From Phytomonospora endophytica (GTDB lineage Bacteria > Actinomycetota > Actinomycetes > Mycobacteriales > Micromonosporaceae): DNA of 64,000 nucleotides. Position numbers and translations under genes: made by a program. Location: assembly GCF_014202425.1 (NCBI RefSeq), contig NZ_JACHGT010000004.1:138307-202306 (forward strand), given 5' to 3'. Under the pieces are notes generated by a model. It ran no database searches and was not told where the DNA came from. It saw only the letters and a list, made by a program, of their open reading frames with translations. Shown in pieces: positions 52,474-60,749 of the stretch (its first letter is position 1; each line of letters starts with the position of its first letter).

Positions 52474-54050
52474 TGGGCGGCCTCGTCGTCCGCCGGGCGT
52501 CCATCGTGGACGGTACCGGCGCGCCCGCCTTTGACGGCGACGTGCGCGTCCACGACGGCCGGATCGCCGAGATCGGGCGGCCCGGCGAGCTCGACGGCCC
52601 GGGTATCGACGCCGCCGGACTGGTGCTGTCGCCGGGATTCGTGGACATGCACTCCCACTCCGAGGCGCGGCTGACCGACCCCGCCTTCACCGCGAAGTCG
52701 CGGCAGGGCGTCACCTGTGAGGTCGTCGGTCAGGACGGCCTGTCCTTCGCGCCCCTCGACGAGTCCACATCGGAGGGTGTGCGCGGGCTGATCACCGGCT
52801 GGCACGGCGTGGACGTACCGGCCTGGCCGAGCGTCGGCGCCTACCTCGACCACTTCGACACCGGCTCGCGCGCCAACGTCTGTTACCTCGTTCCGCACGG
52901 CAACATCCGCGCCATGGCGCTCGGCTTCGGCGCCCGCGCGGCCACCCCCGCCGAGCTCGACACGATGCGCCGGCTGCTCGCCGAAGGCATGCGGCAGGGC
53001 GCCTTCGGCATGTCGACGGGCCTGACCTACGTGCCAGGGATGTACGCCGACGCCGGGGAACTGACCGCGCTGTGCCAGACGGTCGCGTCCTTCGGCGGCT
53101 TCCACGACACTCACCACCGCTCGTACGGGGCCGGGGCCCTCGCGGCCTACGAGGAGATGATCGAGATCTCCCGCCGTTCCGGCTGCCCGCTGCACCTGGC
53201 GCACGCCACGATGAACTTCCCGCCGAACCGCGGCCGTGGGCCGGATCTGCTGGCGCTGCTCGACGCCGCGCTCGACTCCGGACTGGACCTGACCTTCGAC
53301 ACCTACCCCTATCTCGCCGGGTCGACGACCCTGGCGGCGCTGCTGCCGAGCTGGTCGGCGTCCGGCGGGCCGACGGCGATCCTGGAACGTCTCGGCGACG
53401 CGGGTCTGCGCGAGAAGATCGCCCATGACCTTGAGGTGACCGGATCCGACGGCTGCCACGGCGTCCCCGTCGACTGGGACACCGTCGAGATCGCCGGCGT
53501 CGCCGACGACGGCCAGTCCTGGGCCGTCGGGCGCACCATCGCCGCCCTCGCCGCCGAGCGGAACCGGCCGCCCTTCGAGGTCTTCGCCGGGCTCCTGCGC
53601 GACGACCGGCTCGGCACGACGATCCGGCAGCACGTCGGCGACGAGGACAACGTCCGCGCGATCATGCGCCACCGCGCGCACACCGCCGGGAGCGACGGGC
53701 TCTACCCCGGCGCGAAACCGCATCCACGTGCCTTCGGGACCTTCCCGCGCTACCTCGGGCACTACGTCCGCGAACTCCGCGTACTGTCCCTTGAGGACTG
53801 TGTCGCCCATCTGAGCGGCCGGGCCGCGCGCCGTCTCGGCCTGCGCGACCGCGGGCTCGTGCGCACCGGATACGCCGCAGACCTGGTCCTCTTCGATCCG
53901 GAAACGGTCGCCGACACCGCCACCTACGACGATCCCTTCGGTGCCCCCGAAGGGATCCGCCACGTCTTCGTCAACGGTGTCGCGGTACTCGCCGACGGTG
54001 AGGACACCGACGCGCTGCCCGGCCGGGCCCTGCGGCACCTGTCGCGCTAG
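52473..54050 (+). CDS. N-acyl-D-amino-acid deacylase (amidohydrolase superfamily)
   Basis: A 525-aa zinc amidohydrolase starting at ATG 52473, overlapping the deaminase stop. It has LVLSPGFVDMHSHSEARL (metal-binding HSH near residues 55-57), GITCEV-like GVTCEVVGQDG (family Cys), HDTHHRSYG, LAHATMNFP and the late FGTFPRYLGHYVRE and GYAADLVLFDPETV, typical of N-acyl-D-Glu/Asp/aminoacylases. It releases free D-amino acids from N-acyl forms, and the preceding enzyme could then deaminate them, giving a two-step catabolic unit with RidA clearing reactive products. It overlaps the convergent gene by 4 nt. Confidence 0.92.
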   Translation: MGGLVVRRASIVDGTGAPAFDGDVRVHDGRIAEIGRPGELDGPGIDAAGLVLSPGFVDMHSHSEARLTDPAFTAKSRQGVTCEVVGQDGLSFAPLDESTSEGVRGLITGWHGVDVPAWPSVGAYLDHFDTGSRANVCYLVPHGNIRAMALGFGARAATPAELDTMRRLLAEGMRQGAFGMSTGLTYVPGMYADAGELTALCQTVASFGGFHDTHHRSYGAGALAAYEEMIEISRRSGCPLHLAHATMNFPPNRGRGPDLLALLDAALDSGLDLTFDTYPYLAGSTTLAALLPSWSASGGPTAILERLGDAGLREKIAHDLEVTGSDGCHGVPVDWDTVEIAGVADDGQSWAVGRTIAALAAERNRPPFEVFAGLLRDDRLGTTIRQHVGDEDNVRAIMRHRAHTAGSDGLYPGAKPHPRAFGTFPRYLGHYVRELRVLSLEDCVAHLSGRAARRLGLRDRGLVRTGYAADLVLFDPETVADTATYDDPFGAPEGIRHVFVNGVAVLADGEDTDALPGRALRHLSR

Positions 54051-54583
54051 AGCGCCGGTGCCGGGGTGATCTCGCCCCAGACGGGTTCACCCTCGAACAG
54101 GTAGCAGGGCGAGGTCACCGAGACCGTCAGCTCCCGCCAGTCGGTGAAGGCCGAGAAGCCGTCTCCGGCGTCGGAGGCCTCGGTATCGGCCATCCCGGTG
54201 TAGGAGTCGAAGTCGATCTCGGCCTGCCAGCCCAGCTCGCCCCAGCGTTCGTAGAGGGCGATGATGTGGTCGTTCTGCGCCGAGACCCCCGGCGTGTAGC
54301 GGTATCCGGTGACGACGACGTAGCGGTCCTTGGGCGGCACCTCGAAGTTGGGGGCGTCGCAGAAGCCGGTGTGCGCGACGAGGGCGTCCATCGGCAGGTC
54401 CAGTTCCGCGGTGGCCGTGTCGAGGCGGACGACCAGCCGGGCGGCGACCTCCGCCGGATCGGCGGTGGCGATGGGCTCCTCGGTCTTCCCGCCCCTGCTC
54501 ATCACGCCGATGCAGCAGATCACGACGATGATCGGGGTGACCACCGCGGCGGTGACGTTGACGGCACCGGATCTCGTGGACAT
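54047..54583 (-). CDS. Single-pass membrane protein of unknown function
   Basis: A 178-aa protein starting at ATG 54583 with GGGAGG upstream; the longer frame 5' is antisense or intergenic. One helix near the N-terminus (VNVTAAVVTPIIVVICCIGVM, about 8-28) anchors an extracytoplasmic domain with two Cys residues (GFCDAPN, SPCYLF) that could pair, and a mid part DRYVVVTGYRYTPG and LYERWGELGWQAEIDFDSY. It resembles small actinobacterial lipoprotein-like or secreted proteins but has no recognised domain. No lipobox fits the usual pattern. Confidence 0.65.
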   Translation of the reverse strand: MSTRSGAVNVTAAVVTPIIVVICCIGVMSRGGKTEEPIATADPAEVAARLVVRLDTATAELDLPMDALVAHTGFCDAPNFEVPPKDRYVVVTGYRYTPGVSAQNDHIIALYERWGELGWQAEIDFDSYTGMADTEASDAGDGFSAFTDWRELTVSVTSPCYLFEGEPVWGEITPAPAL

Positions 54584-54684
54584 CGCGCCTCCCTTCGCCG
54601 GCGGCCCCGGGTGGGAGCCGTCCGGTTCCATGGAAACGCGCGAGGACGGGGACTGGTCCCCGTGCCACCGGCGGCTTTCGGGTC

Positions 54685-55230
54685 CTAGCCCTCCTTCGTC
54701 CGTTGGTAGTGGCGGGCGGCGCGGACCTTGTTGCCGCACTTGTTGGAGCACCATTCGCGGCGGGGATGGTCTTTGACGAACAGCAGGACGCAGCCGGGCC
54801 GTCCGCAGAGGCGCACGCGTCCGCCCTCCTCGCCGGCGAAGAGTGAGACGGCGTTCTCGGCGACTTCGGCGAGGGCGGCGGTGACGCCGGCGGTCTCGCG
54901 GTGCCGTTCGGCGCGCGGCGGGCCGGTGGGACGCAACTCGGTCCAATGCGGGGCGGCGCGGGCGGCGCGGTTGACGGTGGCGATCTCGGCGGAGTCCGGG
55001 GCCGCACCGTCCTCAAGGGACCGCGCGAGGCCGCGGATGGCGTCCCGCAGGGCGCGGGCGGCGGTGAGGTCCCCGTCCCCGACATCGGAGTGGCCGCCCG
55101 GCAGGCGGGGGGAGAGGCGCGCCAGCCACGCGGTCAGGTCCTCGCGGGTGCGCAGGCCGTCCTGCACGACTCCGCGCACGGCGTAGGTCGTGTTGGCCAG
55201 CTCGATCGCCAGGGGAAGTGCTCCGGTCAC
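54685..55230 (-). CDS. CGNR zinc-finger (ABATE-domain) regulator
   Basis: A 181-aa protein starting at GTG 55230; TACCGT (55242-55237, minus) ends 6 nt before it, a leaderless layout. The N-terminal ABATE domain (LPLAIELANTTYAVRG onward) is followed by the CGNR zinc finger: RVRLCGRPGCVLLFVKDHPRREWCSNKCGNKVRAARHYQR, with CxxxxC and CSxxxC ligands and the C-G-N-K variant of CGNR. These are predicted DNA-binding stress regulators. It is divergent from a VOC gene, with repeated CATGAGAA elements between them. Confidence 0.85.
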   Translation of the reverse strand: MTGALPLAIELANTTYAVRGVVQDGLRTREDLTAWLARLSPRLPGGHSDVGDGDLTAARALRDAIRGLARSLEDGAAPDSAEIATVNRAARAAPHWTELRPTGPPRAERHRETAGVTAALAEVAENAVSLFAGEEGGRVRLCGRPGCVLLFVKDHPRREWCSNKCGNKVRAARHYQRTKEG

Positions 55231-55277
55231 GGTCTAACGGTAGCCCGCCCTTGCATCCGTGAGAAGTGCGTGGCAGG

Positions 55278-55313
55278 ATTCTCATGGATAGATGAGCCAC
55301 TAGCCATGAGAAT
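55278..55313. promoter_or_regulatory. 10-bp-arm inverted repeat upstream of the VOC gene
   Basis: ATTCTCATGG (55278-55287) and CCATGAGAAT (55304-55313) are exact complements 16 nt apart. The right arm covers ATG 55306. A further related CGTGAGAA lies at about 55258-55265. Candidate sites for the divergent CGNR protein. Confidence 0.45.
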
Positions 55314-55770
55314 GGACGTGATCGTGAACGCCCTCAAAACCGGGCACGTCGGCCTGAACGTCACCGATCTGACCCGCTCGATCGCCTTCTACCAAAAGGT
55401 CCTCGACCTGACCGTCTTCGCCGAGCGCGACGCCGACGGCCGCCGCTACGCCATGCTGGGCCGCGACAGGACGCTCATGCTGACGCTCTGGCAGCAGAGC
55501 AGCGGAGAGTTCGCCACCGACCGCCCCGGCCTGCACCACCTCTCCTTCGAGGTGCCCGACCGGGCCGCCGTCGAGCGCGCCGAGGAGATCCTGCGCGACC
55601 TGGGCGCGACCCTCGTCCACGACGGGATCGTCCGCCACGGCGAACAGGGCACCTCGGGCGGCGTGTTCTTCACCGACCCCGACGGCGTGCGGCTGGAGAT
55701 CTTCGCGCCCGAGGTCGGCGGTGAAGCCCCCGCCCCGACGGGCAGCGCCCCCACCTGCGGGTTCTTCTAG
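55306..55770 (+). CDS. VOC-family dioxygenase/glyoxalase-like protein
   Basis: A 154-aa protein. ATG 55306 is listed, but GTG 55324 (VNALKTGHVGLNV) with GGACG in front is equally likely, since family members begin close to that point. VOC features: HVGLNVTDLTRSIAFYQKVLDLTVF, GRDRTLMLTLWQQ, LHHLSFEVPDRAAVERAEEIL (His ligand) and GGVFFTDPDGVRLEIFAPE (Glu ligand). The metal-binding His/Glu set is complete. The end is Pro/Gly/Thr-rich (TGSAPTCGFF). It is followed by a flavin-fold gene 8 nt downstream, so the two form an operon. Confidence 0.87.
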   Translation: MRMDVIVNALKTGHVGLNVTDLTRSIAFYQKVLDLTVFAERDADGRRYAMLGRDRTLMLTLWQQSSGEFATDRPGLHHLSFEVPDRAAVERAEEILRDLGATLVHDGIVRHGEQGTSGGVFFTDPDGVRLEIFAPEVGGEAPAPTGSAPTCGFF

Positions 55771-55778
55771 GGGGAGCG

Positions 55779-56660
55779 GTGATCCACGAAGGTGAGGTCG
55801 CGGTGCAGCGCCGGGCGGGCGTGCGCGCGCCGAAGATGGGCTCGGCCCGCGTCGGCGCCGACATCCCGCCGGTGGCCGCCGATTTCCTGTCGGAGCAGCC
55901 GATGATCGTCGTCGGCGCGGCCGACGACGCGGGTGCGCTCTGGGCGAGCGCGCTGTACGGGTGGCCGGGTTTCGTGACGGCGCCCGACGACCGGACCGTC
56001 GTGATCGAGGCCGTGCCGGACGAGGCCGATCCGCTCGCCGGGCTCTTCGAGCGCGAACGCGATCTCGGGATGATCGCGATCGAGCCGCAGACCCGGCGGC
56101 GGATGCGGATCAACGGGCGGGCGGTGCGCGACGGCGAGCGGCTCGTGGTGCACACACAGCAGGTCTATTCGAACTGCCCCAAGTACATCCAGGGTCGCCG
56201 GAGCACCGGTCTCTACCTGGCGGAGGAGGGCGCGGCCGTGCGCGGGACCGGGCTCTCGGCGGAGCAGGCCGGTCTCATCGCGCGGGCCGACACCTTCTTC
56301 ATCGCCACGGCCGCGGCGGGCCAGGGCGCCGACGTGTCCCATCGCGGTGGGGCACCGGGATTCGTGGCGGTGGAGGGGGACCGGCGGCTGTCCTTTCCCG
56401 ACTACCAGGGCAATTCGATGTACATGACCCTGGGCAACCTGGAACTCGACGCCCGCTGCGGTCTGCTGTTCTGGGACTTCGAGGGCGGCCGTGCCCTGCA
56501 CGTCACCGGCGACGCCCGCACCGACTGGGATCCCGAACGCGCGGCGAGCGTGCCGGGCGCGAAGCGGATGGTCGACGTGGACGTCACCGGGGTCGTGGAG
56601 ATCGTCGGCGGTCAGCGTCTGCGCTGGGAGTTCGAGGAACCGTCGAAGTTCAACCCCTAG
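55779..56660 (+). CDS. Pyridoxamine-5'-phosphate-oxidase-like (split-barrel flavoprotein) protein
   Basis: A 293-aa cytoplasmic protein starting at GTG 55779, with GGGGGAG close in front. The FMN split barrel spans about residues 30-270: SEQPMIVVGAADDAGALWASALYG, VYSNCPKYIQGRR (the CPKYIQ motif of the MSMEG_6526-like group), FFIATAAAGQGADVSHRGGAPGFVAV and LSFPDYQGNSMYMTLGNLELDARCGLLFWDFEGG. These enzymes use FMN or F420 to reduce or oxidise small molecules. It is cotranscribed with the VOC gene. It overlaps the convergent MarR gene by 4 nt. Confidence 0.85.
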   Translation: MIHEGEVAVQRRAGVRAPKMGSARVGADIPPVAADFLSEQPMIVVGAADDAGALWASALYGWPGFVTAPDDRTVVIEAVPDEADPLAGLFERERDLGMIAIEPQTRRRMRINGRAVRDGERLVVHTQQVYSNCPKYIQGRRSTGLYLAEEGAAVRGTGLSAEQAGLIARADTFFIATAAAGQGADVSHRGGAPGFVAVEGDRRLSFPDYQGNSMYMTLGNLELDARCGLLFWDFEGGRALHVTGDARTDWDPERAASVPGAKRMVDVDVTGVVEIVGGQRLRWEFEEPSKFNP

Positions 56661-57115
56661 CGCTCGGGGTAGACGGCCTCGCCGCCGGCGTTGGCGATGA
56701 TCCGCCGCAGGGTCTTCACTACGAGTAGATAGTCCTCATCGGACACTCCCTTGTGGAGTTCGCCGCGCACGCTCCCGGCCACTTCGCCGATCCGGGCGTG
56801 CGCGGCCCTTCCCGCGCCGGTCAGGGTCAGGCGTCCGGCGTCGCTCTGCACCAGCCAGCCACGGCTGCGGGCCTCCTCGACGGCGTAGGGGATCGTCGAG
56901 TCGTCTGCGGTGATGTCCCGCAGTTTGGCCGCCAGCGCGTCCCGGTCCATCCCGCCGGCGGCCTCGGTGTGGGACAGCACCCACCACAGCGGCTGGGTCA
57001 CGTCGAGTTCGGCGAATTTTCCGCGAACATGGGCCGCCACGGCCCGGTGCGTCTGCGCGGACCAGAAGCCGATGGGCTGGGCGAGGAGCCGCGCGTCGGT
57101 CTCGGTGTCGATCAT
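56657..57115 (-). CDS. MarR-family-like winged-helix regulator
   Basis: A 152-aa protein starting at ATG 57115; TAGCGT (57128-57123, minus) ends 7 nt before it, a leaderless layout. The centre has the wHTH (LAAKLRDITADDSTIPYAVEEARSRGWLVQSDAGRLTLTGAGRAAHARI), with helical flanks for dimerisation. The recognition helix is less canonical than in classical MarR, so a related wHTH family is possible. TTGAGG/CCTCAA inverted repeats at 57132-57155 lie next to its promoter and suit autorepression. Confidence 0.75.
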   Translation of the reverse strand: MIDTETDARLLAQPIGFWSAQTHRAVAAHVRGKFAELDVTQPLWWVLSHTEAAGGMDRDALAAKLRDITADDSTIPYAVEEARSRGWLVQSDAGRLTLTGAGRAAHARIGEVAGSVRGELHKGVSDEDYLLVVKTLRRIIANAGGEAVYPER

Positions 57116-57131
57116 GACCTTGACGCTAGAG

Positions 57132-57155
57132 CCTCAACGACGCTTGAGGTCAAGC
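57132..57155. promoter_or_regulatory. Overlapping TTGA/TCAA inverted repeats, candidate MarR operator
   Basis: CCTCAA-CGACGC-TTGAGG (57132-57149) and GCTTGA-GG-TCAAGC (57142-57155) overlap just upstream of the -10 at 57128-57123. TTGA/TCAA arms are usual for MarR-type sites. Confidence 0.45.
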
Positions 57156-57247
57156 CTCTCGGGGCGAGACGCCGGTCACCGACGCTGGCAGGATGGCAGC
57201 AGACGTCCGACGGCGTCCAGCGCGCCACGACCCGGGGGAGTAGACCA

Positions 57248-57922
57248 ATGGTTCGTCCACACGAGGAGAACGAAGGCTTAGGGCTGCCGCCGGAACTCGT
57301 GCGGCGCCTCATCGACAGCGTCACCAAGGTCGACCGCGACGCCATTCCCGCGCTGGCCTTCCGGCTGGCCACGACGGAACTGGCGCGCGTGAGCACCTTC
57401 TTCGAGGCGCTCGCGACCAGCGGCGAGGTCACCTACGAGGGCGAGGACCGCGACTGGCTGCTGTCGCTGACCTCCGGCTCGCACCACTCGATCGAGGCGG
57501 TGTCCCTCTACAACGTCGACGTCGGCCGGCATCACTTCCTGACCACCGATCTCGGCCGCCGTTATCTGGCCGAGCAGGCCAGGCTCTGCGACCGCGGTGT
57601 GCGCGTCCGGCGCATCCACGTCCTCGACGCCGCCGACGCGCACGGCGAGGAACTGCGCGAGGTGTGCCGGCAACAGCGCGAACTCGGCATCGACGTGCGC
57701 ATCCTCAACCCGGCCGACCGGGACGAGGTGCACGGGCCGATGCGCGACATCATCATCTTCGACGAGACGGTCAGTTACGAGACCACCCCGGCGGCCGAGA
57801 CGGGCGACGACGGGCCGATCATCGTCGCCACCCGGCTCGTGCTCCAGCCGGACTGGGTGCGAAGGCGCGGTGAGTGGTTCGGCGAGCTCTGGGAGGTCGC
57901 CACCGAGCCATTCGACGGTTAA
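57248..57922 (+). CDS. Hypothetical protein with PLD-like or nucleotide-binding C-terminus
   Basis: A 224-aa cytoplasmic protein starting at ATG 57248 with GGGGGAG upstream. The N-terminal half (ELVRRLIDSVTKVDRDAIPALAFRLATTELARVSTFFEAL) is helical. The second half alternates strands and helices: HHFLTTDLGRRYLAEQARLCDRGVRVRRIHVLDAADA, LREVCRQQRELGIDVRILNP and MRDIIIFDETVSYETTP, the pattern of PLD-like or related Rossmann-type domains used by many actinobacterial hypothetical proteins. No HKD motif is seen. The function is unknown. It ends 4 nt inside the convergent SWIM gene. Confidence 0.65.
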   Translation: MVRPHEENEGLGLPPELVRRLIDSVTKVDRDAIPALAFRLATTELARVSTFFEALATSGEVTYEGEDRDWLLSLTSGSHHSIEAVSLYNVDVGRHHFLTTDLGRRYLAEQARLCDRGVRVRRIHVLDAADAHGEELREVCRQQRELGIDVRILNPADRDEVHGPMRDIIIFDETVSYETTPAAETGDDGPIIVATRLVLQPDWVRRRGEWFGELWEVATEPFDG

Positions 57923-58551
57923 CCGGCCCAGGCGGTCAGGGCGTCGCGTGCGTCCTCGACGGCGTAGAACCCTTTCGCCGACAGGGATCCCGCCGCCACG
58001 CCGACGGGCGCCGGGGGTGGCGGCGGCGCGATCGACGACATCGCCGCGCGAACGTCCGACAGGAGCCGCGCGCGGTCGCCGCCGCGCAGGAACGGCAGCA
58101 GGAAGGGGTCGTCGTCGAAGCGGTCGGCGAAGGCGTGCGACACGGTGATGACGTGCACGCACAGGCCGCGCGCGCTGCACGGGCACTCGATGCTGAGTTC
58201 ACCGTCGCGCGGGAACAGGGACAGTCCGACGGTGGCGAGCACGCGGTCGACGTCCTCGGGAAGCCGGTCGTCGAGCAGGTCGGCGAGGCTGCGGGTGCGG
58301 CCGGCGAGCGCGCCGGCCGCGACCGTCCACTGTGCTTCGCCGAGGGGTGGGATCCGGATCGTCACGCCGTAGGCGCGGCCGGGCTGGTCGATCCAGGCGG
58401 TGATCGAGCCGGGTTCGACGAGCAGGTCGTCGACGGCCCCGGAGCGGATGAGCGCGCGGGCGCGCACGATCCGGCTGTCCGGATAGGACAGTCCGAGCGC
58501 TTCGAGCGTGCGCGGCCAGCGTTTGCCCCACCAGGTCTTCTGGGTGCTCAT
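57919..58551 (-). CDS. SWIM zinc-finger protein, partner of SNF2
   Basis: A 210-aa protein starting at ATG 58551, overlapping the SNF2 stop by 4 nt (ATGA). It begins STQKTWWGKRWPRTLEAL, typical of the SNF2-linked SWIM family, and contains a SWIM zinc site LSIECPCSARGLCVHVITVSHAFA (C-x-C-x(n)-C-x-H). SWIM domains bind DNA or proteins; with SNF2 helicases they form a two-gene set widespread in actinobacteria and thought to act in chromatin-like remodelling or genome maintenance. The C-terminal end is Pro/Ala-rich. Confidence 0.88.
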   Translation of the reverse strand: MSTQKTWWGKRWPRTLEALGLSYPDSRIVRARALIRSGAVDDLLVEPGSITAWIDQPGRAYGVTIRIPPLGEAQWTVAAGALAGRTRSLADLLDDRLPEDVDRVLATVGLSLFPRDGELSIECPCSARGLCVHVITVSHAFADRFDDDPFLLPFLRGGDRARLLSDVRAAMSSIAPPPPPAPVGVAAGSLSAKGFYAVEDARDALTAWAG

Positions 58552-60458
58552 TCGCCCACCTCCACTTCGGACAGTTCGACCAGCGCGCGCAGCCCCGCGT
58601 CGTCGAGGCGGGTGATCCACTCCTCGCCGGTCCCGACGATCGCGTCGGCGAGGGATCGCTTGCGCTCCAGCAGTTCGGCGACGCGTTCTTCGAGCGTTCC
58701 GCCGGTGACGAGTTTGTGCACGTCGACGCGCCTGGTCTGGCCGATCCGGTGGGCGCGGTCGGTCGCCTGGTCCTCGACGGCCGGGTTCCACCACCGGTCG
58801 TAGTGCACGACGTGGTTGGCGGCGGTCAGGTTCAGGCCGGTGCCGCCGGCCTTGAGGCTGACCAGCAGGATCGGCGGCGCCGAACCGTCCTGGAAGGCGT
58901 CGACCATCGCCTCGCGGCCGGTGCCGGACACGCCGCCGTGCAGGAAGGGCACGCGCGGCAGGTCCAGTTCGGCCGACAGGTGCCCGGCCAGCAGCTCGCC
59001 CATCTTGCGGTACTGCGTGAAGACCAGCGCGCGGTCCCCGGAGTCGACGATCTCGCCGAGCATCTCGGTGACGCGGTCGAGCTTCCCGGAGCGACCGGTG
59101 AGTGGTCCTTCGGTCTCGCCGAGGAACTGCGCGGGGTGGTTGCAGATCTGCTTGAGGGCGGTCAGCAGCGCCAGGACGCGGCCGTGGCGCTCGAAGCCGT
59201 CGCCGAGGCCGACGTCGAGGGCGCCTTTGACGGTCTTCCGGTAGAGCTTCGCCTGCTCGCGGGTGAGCGTGCAGGCCACGGTGGACTCCAGCTTCGCGGG
59301 CAGGTCGGTGGCGACCTCGCTCTTGAGCCGCCGCAACAGGTAGGGCGCGATGAGTTCGCGGAGCCGCGCGGTCGCGCCGGGGTCGCGGCGCAGCTCGATG
59401 GGCTCGGCGAAGCGTTTCGCGAAGCGCTTGTGCGGGCCGAGCAGGCCGGGGTTGGCGAAGTCCATGATGGACCACAGTTCGGCGAGGCGGTTCTCCACCG
59501 GTGTGCCGGTCAGGGCGATCCGGGCGCGCGCCGGGACGGCGCGCGCGGCCTTCGCGGTCTGGCCGGTGTGGTTCTTGATCTGCTGGGCCTCGTCGAGGAC
59601 CAGCACCTCCCAGTCCACATCGGACAGCAGCGCCAGGTCGCGGAGGAGCAGGCTGTAGCTGGTGATCACGACGGCACCCGGCGCGAAGGCGGTGGCCTCG
59701 CTCGCACGGCCGGGACCGTGGTGGCGGACGATCCGCAGCCCCGGGGCGAAGCGCGCGATCTCGCGCGCCCAGTTGCCGACGACCGAGGTCGGGCACACCA
59801 CGAGGTGCGGGCGCGTGGTGGAGCGCCCGGCCAGCAGCGCGATCGTCTGGAGCGTCTTGCCGAGGCCCATGTCGTCGGCGAGGATCGCGCCCGTCCGGTG
59901 CTCGGCGACCGCGCCGAGCCAGGCGATGCCGTGGCGCTGGTAGGGACGCGGGACGGCCTCGACCGGGACCCGCTCGGCCATGCGCTCGCGGGCCGCGAGC
60001 AGCGCGTCGGGGATCTTCGAGGGGGACGCGTAGGTGCCGTGGACGGCGTGGCGGAAGGCCGCGAGCAGCTCCGCGGCCGACCAGACCGTGTCCCCGTCGA
60101 GGGTGACGGCGTGCGCGGCCGGCGGCATCAGCGGCGCCAGGCCGTCGAGAGCGGAGTCCTCGCCGAGCGCGCCGAGCGCGGCGGCCCGCCACACGAGCGC
60201 CGAGTCGGAGACCTGCTTGCCGGTCGCCAGCGCGGCCAGCGCGGGCACCGCCTGAAGCAGCGGGACGAGCCGCGCCAGAGTGCGCGCGGGGCCGTCGGGA
60301 AGTGCGAGTGCGATCCAGCCGGGCTCACCCTCGGGCAGTCCCCGGCGGCGGGCGAGTTCGGCGGTGTCGTCACCGCCCCACCAGGCCATGCGGCCGCGGG
60401 AGGGGTCGGTGCGGTCGGGCAGGAAGGTCGCCTGGAGCAGCTTGGGCGGCAATGCCAC
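58548..60458 (-). CDS. SNF2-family DEAD/DEAH-like helicase (compact form)
   Basis: A 636-aa ATP-dependent DNA translocase starting at ATG 60458. Motifs: I in LADDMGLGKTLQT (near 195), Ia VVCPTSVVGNW, II LDEAQQIKN, III LTGTPVEN, IV region LVFTQYRKMG, V LLVSLKAGGTGLNLT and VI DRAHRIGQTR. The family commonly carries a long N-terminal SNF2-associated DUF3670 region (total about 900-1000 aa); here only about 175 residues precede the helicase core, so this is a compact version. It is coupled to the SWIM gene. Confidence 0.92.
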   Translation of the reverse strand: MALPPKLLQATFLPDRTDPSRGRMAWWGGDDTAELARRRGLPEGEPGWIALALPDGPARTLARLVPLLQAVPALAALATGKQVSDSALVWRAAALGALGEDSALDGLAPLMPPAAHAVTLDGDTVWSAAELLAAFRHAVHGTYASPSKIPDALLAARERMAERVPVEAVPRPYQRHGIAWLGAVAEHRTGAILADDMGLGKTLQTIALLAGRSTTRPHLVVCPTSVVGNWAREIARFAPGLRIVRHHGPGRASEATAFAPGAVVITSYSLLLRDLALLSDVDWEVLVLDEAQQIKNHTGQTAKAARAVPARARIALTGTPVENRLAELWSIMDFANPGLLGPHKRFAKRFAEPIELRRDPGATARLRELIAPYLLRRLKSEVATDLPAKLESTVACTLTREQAKLYRKTVKGALDVGLGDGFERHGRVLALLTALKQICNHPAQFLGETEGPLTGRSGKLDRVTEMLGEIVDSGDRALVFTQYRKMGELLAGHLSAELDLPRVPFLHGGVSGTGREAMVDAFQDGSAPPILLVSLKAGGTGLNLTAANHVVHYDRWWNPAVEDQATDRAHRIGQTRRVDVHKLVTGGTLEERVAELLERKRSLADAIVGTGEEWITRLDDAGLRALVELSEVEVGE

Positions 60459-60484
60459 CGTCCTTTCGTCACGGGAGGGGAAGG

Positions 60485-60507
60485 GTACGCATTACGTACG
60501 CTGTACG
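60485..60507. repeat. Alternating GTACG/CGTAC elements upstream of the SNF2 gene
   Basis: GTACG-CATTA-CGTAC-GCT-GTACG: three alternating half-sites in 23 nt, 27 nt before the SNF2 ATG. Possible regulator site. The rest of the 60459-60749 gap holds no other feature I can support. Confidence 0.35.
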
Positions 60508-60749
60508 ACAAGTATTCGGGCTGTTCGGTGAGCTTTTTCATGAAGGCTTGTGGCCGGTGGGGTTTTCGTGTCCCGGAGGCGGCGAGCGCGCGTGAGCTGG
60601 ACGTACGCCGGGCCGCGAGCTCCCGCCTCTTCCCGCCGGCGATCCTCCCGGACCGCCCGTACCTCTCGGTGCGTCCCGGAAACGTAACTAACCACCCCTT
60701 CTGCGCCGAAACGCTCCCGTAAGGCGCGTTCTCGGCGCACGATCTAGGC

